A DNA stretch of 64,000 nucleotides from Lachnospiraceae bacterium (lineage in GTDB: Bacteria; Bacillota; Clostridia; Lachnospirales; Lachnospiraceae). Shown here one piece after another: positions 61,160-64,000 of this stretch (the stretch's first letter is position 1; each line of letters opens with the position of its first letter). The position numbers were made by a program, and so were the translations under genes. The stretch is from assembly GCA_017513125.1 (NCBI GenBank), contig JAFWDI010000019.1:26006-90005 (forward strand), in the 5' to 3' direction. The notes below the pieces were generated by a model, which was not told the origin of the DNA, did no database searches, and saw only the letters and a list, made by a program, of their open reading frames with translations.

Positions 61160-63577
61160 TTAAATACTCATCTCAGTCCGCCTGATCAAGTCGTCCTGCG
61201 ACTCCTTAAACACCTCGACGAAGTATGCCGAGAAGCCCGCCACACGTACGACCAGATCCTGGTAATTCTCGGGATGCTCCTGTGCGTCGCGCAGCGTCTC
61301 CGCGGAGACGACATTGATCTGCAGTTCCATTCCGCCGCCGTCGAAATACGCCTCCATGACGGAGCGAAGCTTCCGGTCGCCCTCCTCGCCCTGCAGCGCG
61401 GTCGGGTGGAACTTCATGTTGCACAGCGTGCCGTTCGCATAGGTCGCCTGGTCGAACTTCAGGATCGAGTTGATGGTCGCGAAGGGACCGCTCTTATCCA
61501 TCGACTGAACGGGAGAGATGCCGTCGGACAGAGGTGCGCCGGTCTTTCTGCCGTCGGGGGTCGCCTGGTTGAACATACCCATCACGACGTTCAGGGTCAC
61601 GGGCCAGCAGCCCGCGGTCCAGTGGCAGTTTCTGGGGCTGGTGCCTCTGGTGATGCCGTCGGCGTAAGTGCTCGCCACGAAGGCCAGATACTTATCCGCC
61701 TCGGGGTCATTGTTTCCGAAATGCACGGCCTTGCCCAGAATGTACTGGTGAAGCTCCTCATAGCCCTCCCAGTTCGCCATCAGGGCGTCGTACAGCTCGC
61801 GGGTCGTGCAGTACTTCTCGCGGAAGCAGAGCTGATCAATGATGTTCAGCGAATCCGCCACGGTGCCGTGACCGATCGAGGAGTTTCCTGCGCCGTTATA
61901 CTTCGCACCGCCCCACAGGACGTCGAGACCGGACTCCATGCAGCCGTCCATCGTGGCCGACAGGAACGGCAGCGGGCGCTCCCAGGCGTACAGGTACTCC
62001 CAGCAGTTGACCATGGAGACCTGCCACTTCGTGAAGAAGTCCATCTGCGCCTTATACGCGTCCAGGACCTGCTGCATCGAGGTCATCTCGTACAGATATC
62101 CGCAGGGGACGCCGGACTGCTGAGGCTCGGGCGTGCCCGGGAAATGGAACGGGTTCGTGCCGTTGTTGATCGCGCACCACAGAGCCGCGGGCAGGATCGT
62201 GTAGGCCGCGTTTCCGTCGCCGCCGGAGTTCGCAAAGTCGTTTCCGCAGCAGGCGGGCTCGACGCAGCCGATGATGCAGTAGTTGCGCGCATCCTCGATC
62301 GGAATTCCGCGGGTCATGATGGAGCGGATCACGATCTCGTCCTTCTCGAAGATCGGGACGCCGCCGACGTTCTTCGTGCACTCGATGCCGGCCTCCCACA
62401 GGTCATCCGGGGTATGGTCGTGCACACGCAGCGTGATCGGCGGGTTATGCAGCTGCAGGCGGTGCGAGGACTGCAGGACCATGTAGGTCGCGGGGTTCGT
62501 CGCATCGTTTCCGTCCTTATCCATGCCGCCGATCGTGATGTTCTGGCCGGAAGTGTAGCCGGGGCCGGTGCTGGTCGCGAACTCGGACCAGACCTTATTA
62601 TTCTCGGCGACCTTCAGCATGAAGCTGTCCATGATCTCCTGGGCGAATTCCTTCGTAATCGCGCCGCTGGCCAGATCCGCCTCCAGATACTTTCCGACGT
62701 ACTGGTCGAGACGGCCGTAGGAGATGCCGTGCAGCTGCGCATCCATGATGTGGCCCAGCTGATACAGGTAGCAGGCCTGGACGGCTTCCCAGTAGTTCCG
62801 GCAGGGGTTCTCGATGATCCAGCTCAGACTGTCGGCCATCTTCTCGAGCTCGGCCTTCCGCGCGGGATCCGTGCACTCGGCGGCCAGGCGCGCAGCCTCG
62901 GCGGCGTAGCGCTTCGTGTAGGTGATGAAGCCTTCGGAAACGATCTTAATGGCGCGGTAGAAGTTGTAATTCCGGTTCGTGGCGCCGAAGATGCCGTTCT
63001 CCTCGAGCTCCTTCATCTTCGCGGCGGCCTCGTCGCGGATGGCGCCGAAGCCCTTGTCCACGACCTTCCAGAAGTTTCCGCAGAAGTGGCCGATCGGGTT
63101 CTGGCTGTTATGAGACATGTTGAAGTTCAGAACGCCCGCGCCCACGGGATAGCTGTATCCCTCGGGAAGATAGCGGTCGACCTTCGCGCTGGTGCAGTTT
63201 TTCGTCCAGAAATCCGCGGTGTCGAGGATATACTGCTTCGTCTCGGGATCGATGTCATAAGGGTCCGTCTTGCGGGTGGGCAGAGTATCGATCTCATCCA
63301 GGAACCACCAGAAGGAGTTCTCGGGGAAAAGCGGGCTGCAGCGGTAGGTCGCGCCAGGGTAGCCGACGATCAGCTCATCTTCGTTGATCGGGGTGGGCAT
63401 GTTCTCGAAGAGGTTCGCCAGGTTATAGGCTCTCTTCAGGATGCCTTCCAGATCCGGATTCTCCATATAAAACTCGGTAACGAGTTTATAACGGCAGAGA
63501 TCGATCTTCGGCTTCGTCGAGCGGTAACGCTTGCGGATCCGCGCGATGCGGTCGGATACAGGTACTTTCTGATACAT
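61160..63577 (-). CDS. Glycyl radical enzyme 6 (GCVE type)
   Basis: This 805-residue paralogue has C438 and E440 in IGCVEPACCGND and the radical Gly G781 in RVAGFSAYFVEVF, with the C-terminus KESQDDLIRRTEMSI. Middle parts resemble GRE5 (NPITLRVHDHTPDD, GAITKEFAQEIMDS), whereas the C-terminal end and the following 3' element resemble GRE1. LNFNMSHNSQNPIGH is unique in the region that lines the substrate cavity in known GREs. AAAGGAG precedes ATG at 63577. No activating enzyme is found beside it. The substrate is unknown. Confidence 0.9.
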   Translation of the reverse strand: MYQKVPVSDRIARIRKRYRSTKPKIDLCRYKLVTEFYMENPDLEGILKRAYNLANLFENMPTPINEDELIVGYPGATYRCSPLFPENSFWWFLDEIDTLPTRKTDPYDIDPETKQYILDTADFWTKNCTSAKVDRYLPEGYSYPVGAGVLNFNMSHNSQNPIGHFCGNFWKVVDKGFGAIRDEAAAKMKELEENGIFGATNRNYNFYRAIKIVSEGFITYTKRYAAEAARLAAECTDPARKAELEKMADSLSWIIENPCRNYWEAVQACYLYQLGHIMDAQLHGISYGRLDQYVGKYLEADLASGAITKEFAQEIMDSFMLKVAENNKVWSEFATSTGPGYTSGQNITIGGMDKDGNDATNPATYMVLQSSHRLQLHNPPITLRVHDHTPDDLWEAGIECTKNVGGVPIFEKDEIVIRSIMTRGIPIEDARNYCIIGCVEPACCGNDFANSGGDGNAAYTILPAALWCAINNGTNPFHFPGTPEPQQSGVPCGYLYEMTSMQQVLDAYKAQMDFFTKWQVSMVNCWEYLYAWERPLPFLSATMDGCMESGLDVLWGGAKYNGAGNSSIGHGTVADSLNIIDQLCFREKYCTTRELYDALMANWEGYEELHQYILGKAVHFGNNDPEADKYLAFVASTYADGITRGTSPRNCHWTAGCWPVTLNVVMGMFNQATPDGRKTGAPLSDGISPVQSMDKSGPFATINSILKFDQATYANGTLCNMKFHPTALQGEEGDRKLRSVMEAYFDGGGMELQINVVSAETLRDAQEHPENYQDLVVRVAGFSAYFVEVFKESQDDLIRRTEMSI

Positions 63578-63826
63578 AAGAATCTCCTTTTTTGAAAATG
63601 CAGGCCCGGGCGGGCCGAAGTGAACGGTTTAAGTGCAGACAATAATAAGAGTCATTCCTATTTTAACGCAGGAGGACTTATGATGCCATCGTAAATATTG
63701 CCAATGTCTATCTGATTTTATATGAGATTTTTTTAAAGTAAAAGTGTTATATTAAATGTGATCATTCAAAAAACGACTGCCGCGTTCCGGATGCGGACCG
63801 CGGCGCAGGAAACAAGGAGAAAAAGC

Positions 63827-64000
63827 ATGAGGATCTGCGTTTTCGGAGCTGCGAGCGACAGCATTGACCACATCTATCTTCAGGCGGTCGAAGAGTTCGT
63901 CTTCCGGCTGGGACAGGAAGGCTACGGGCTGGTGTTCGGCGGCGGTGCGACCGGTCTGATGGGCGCCGCGGCCCGCGGCATGAGGGACGCCGGCGGCGAG
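63827..64000 (+). CDS. LOG-family (TIGR00730-type) protein, 3' truncated by window
   Basis: The first 58 residues are visible. They begin RICVFGAASDSID and reach VFGGGATGLMGAAARG, the LOG-family phosphate-binding motif. The second hallmark, PGGxGTxxE, lies beyond the window. Family members hydrolyse nucleoside monophosphates such as cytokinin ribotides and belong to the SLOG superfamily. AAGGAG lies 7 bases before ATG. It is divergent from GRE6; the 249-base gap between them (63578-63826) is AT-rich and contains both promoters, and I see no gene in it. Confidence 0.82.
   Translation, partial: MRICVFGAASDSIDHIYLQAVEEFVFRLGQEGYGLVFGGGATGLMGAAARGMRDAGGE

Noticed and set aside
45611..63577. Calling the GREs pyruvate formate-lyases
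   Set aside because: Pyruvate formate-lyase has two adjacent catalytic Cys. These proteins have one Cys followed by Val-Glu-Pro, the pattern of dehydratase, decarboxylase and C-S/C-N lyase members.

Overview
The window comes from a visibly GC-rich anaerobic bacterium. The purine-rich ribosome binding sites, type III pantothenate kinase, short 'fused-halves' transketolase, Spx/ArsC-like protein and, above all, six glycyl radical enzymes (GREs, destroyed by oxygen) fit a gut- or rumen-type Clostridia member of the Bacillota. That placement is inference; no rRNA or other phylogenetic marker gene is present. I see no tRNA, rRNA, CRISPR array, transposase or phage gene.

Layout. (1) 1-9872, plus strand: the end of a radical SAM/SPASM protein, an FAD reductase, then housekeeping and lipid-type genes: acyl-CoA synthetase, MBL hydrolase, an E2-like acyltransferase lacking its catalytic His, flavodoxin-like reductase, MATE exporter, Nudix-like protein, Spx/ArsC-like protein, coaX and a Y-family polymerase. 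(2) 9869-17405, minus strand: a Sel1-repeat protein with an RN-x3-H (HEPN-like) partner, an old-yellow-enzyme-type reductase, transketolase and hpt. (3) 17552-21437, plus strand: small membrane protein, Xaa-Pro peptidase, Mrp-type ATPase and a transglutaminase-fold protein. (4) 21602-43760, plus strand: about 22 kb of closely packed genes that I regard as the most interesting locus. (5) 43871-45277: a YARHG-domain lipoprotein. (6) 45611-63577, minus strand: six paralogous GREs, interrupted by a short plus-strand island (SDR, free-methionine-sulfoxide reductase, tiny membrane protein). (7) From 63827: the start of a LOG-family gene.

The 22-kb locus has two parts. The first (21602-38296) encodes an exported membrane-anchored vWA protein, a giant FtsZ/tubulin-like protein, a two-TM protein, a 1449-residue multi-TM protein ending in a LIM-like zinc site and a DA1-like HEMTH metallopeptidase, a coiled-coil protein, a membrane Rossmann protein and a CASTOR/POLLUX-like ion channel. 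The second (38582-43760) encodes a YbjN-like protein, a RyR domain, a zinc-dependent phospholipase C-like protein, a TIR protein, a four-TM protein, a nucleoside-hydrolase-fold enzyme and a second TIR-like (PCTIR type) protein. Together this looks like a membrane-located sensing or defence machine: NAD-type nucleotide signals made by TIR proteins could be read or cleared by the RyR and nucleoside-hydrolase proteins and act on ion channels, a cytoskeletal polymer and a peptidase. That mechanism is inference from domains and gene order.

The GRE array is the second notable locus. All six proteins (805-808 residues) keep the catalytic Cys and Glu (GCVEP) and the glycyl-radical loop (AGFSAYF), so they are of the dehydratase/decarboxylase/C-S lyase type, not pyruvate formate-lyase. 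No GRE activase is present. Each gene appears to be its own transcription unit and ends in a conserved structured element whose stems differ between copies by compensating base changes.
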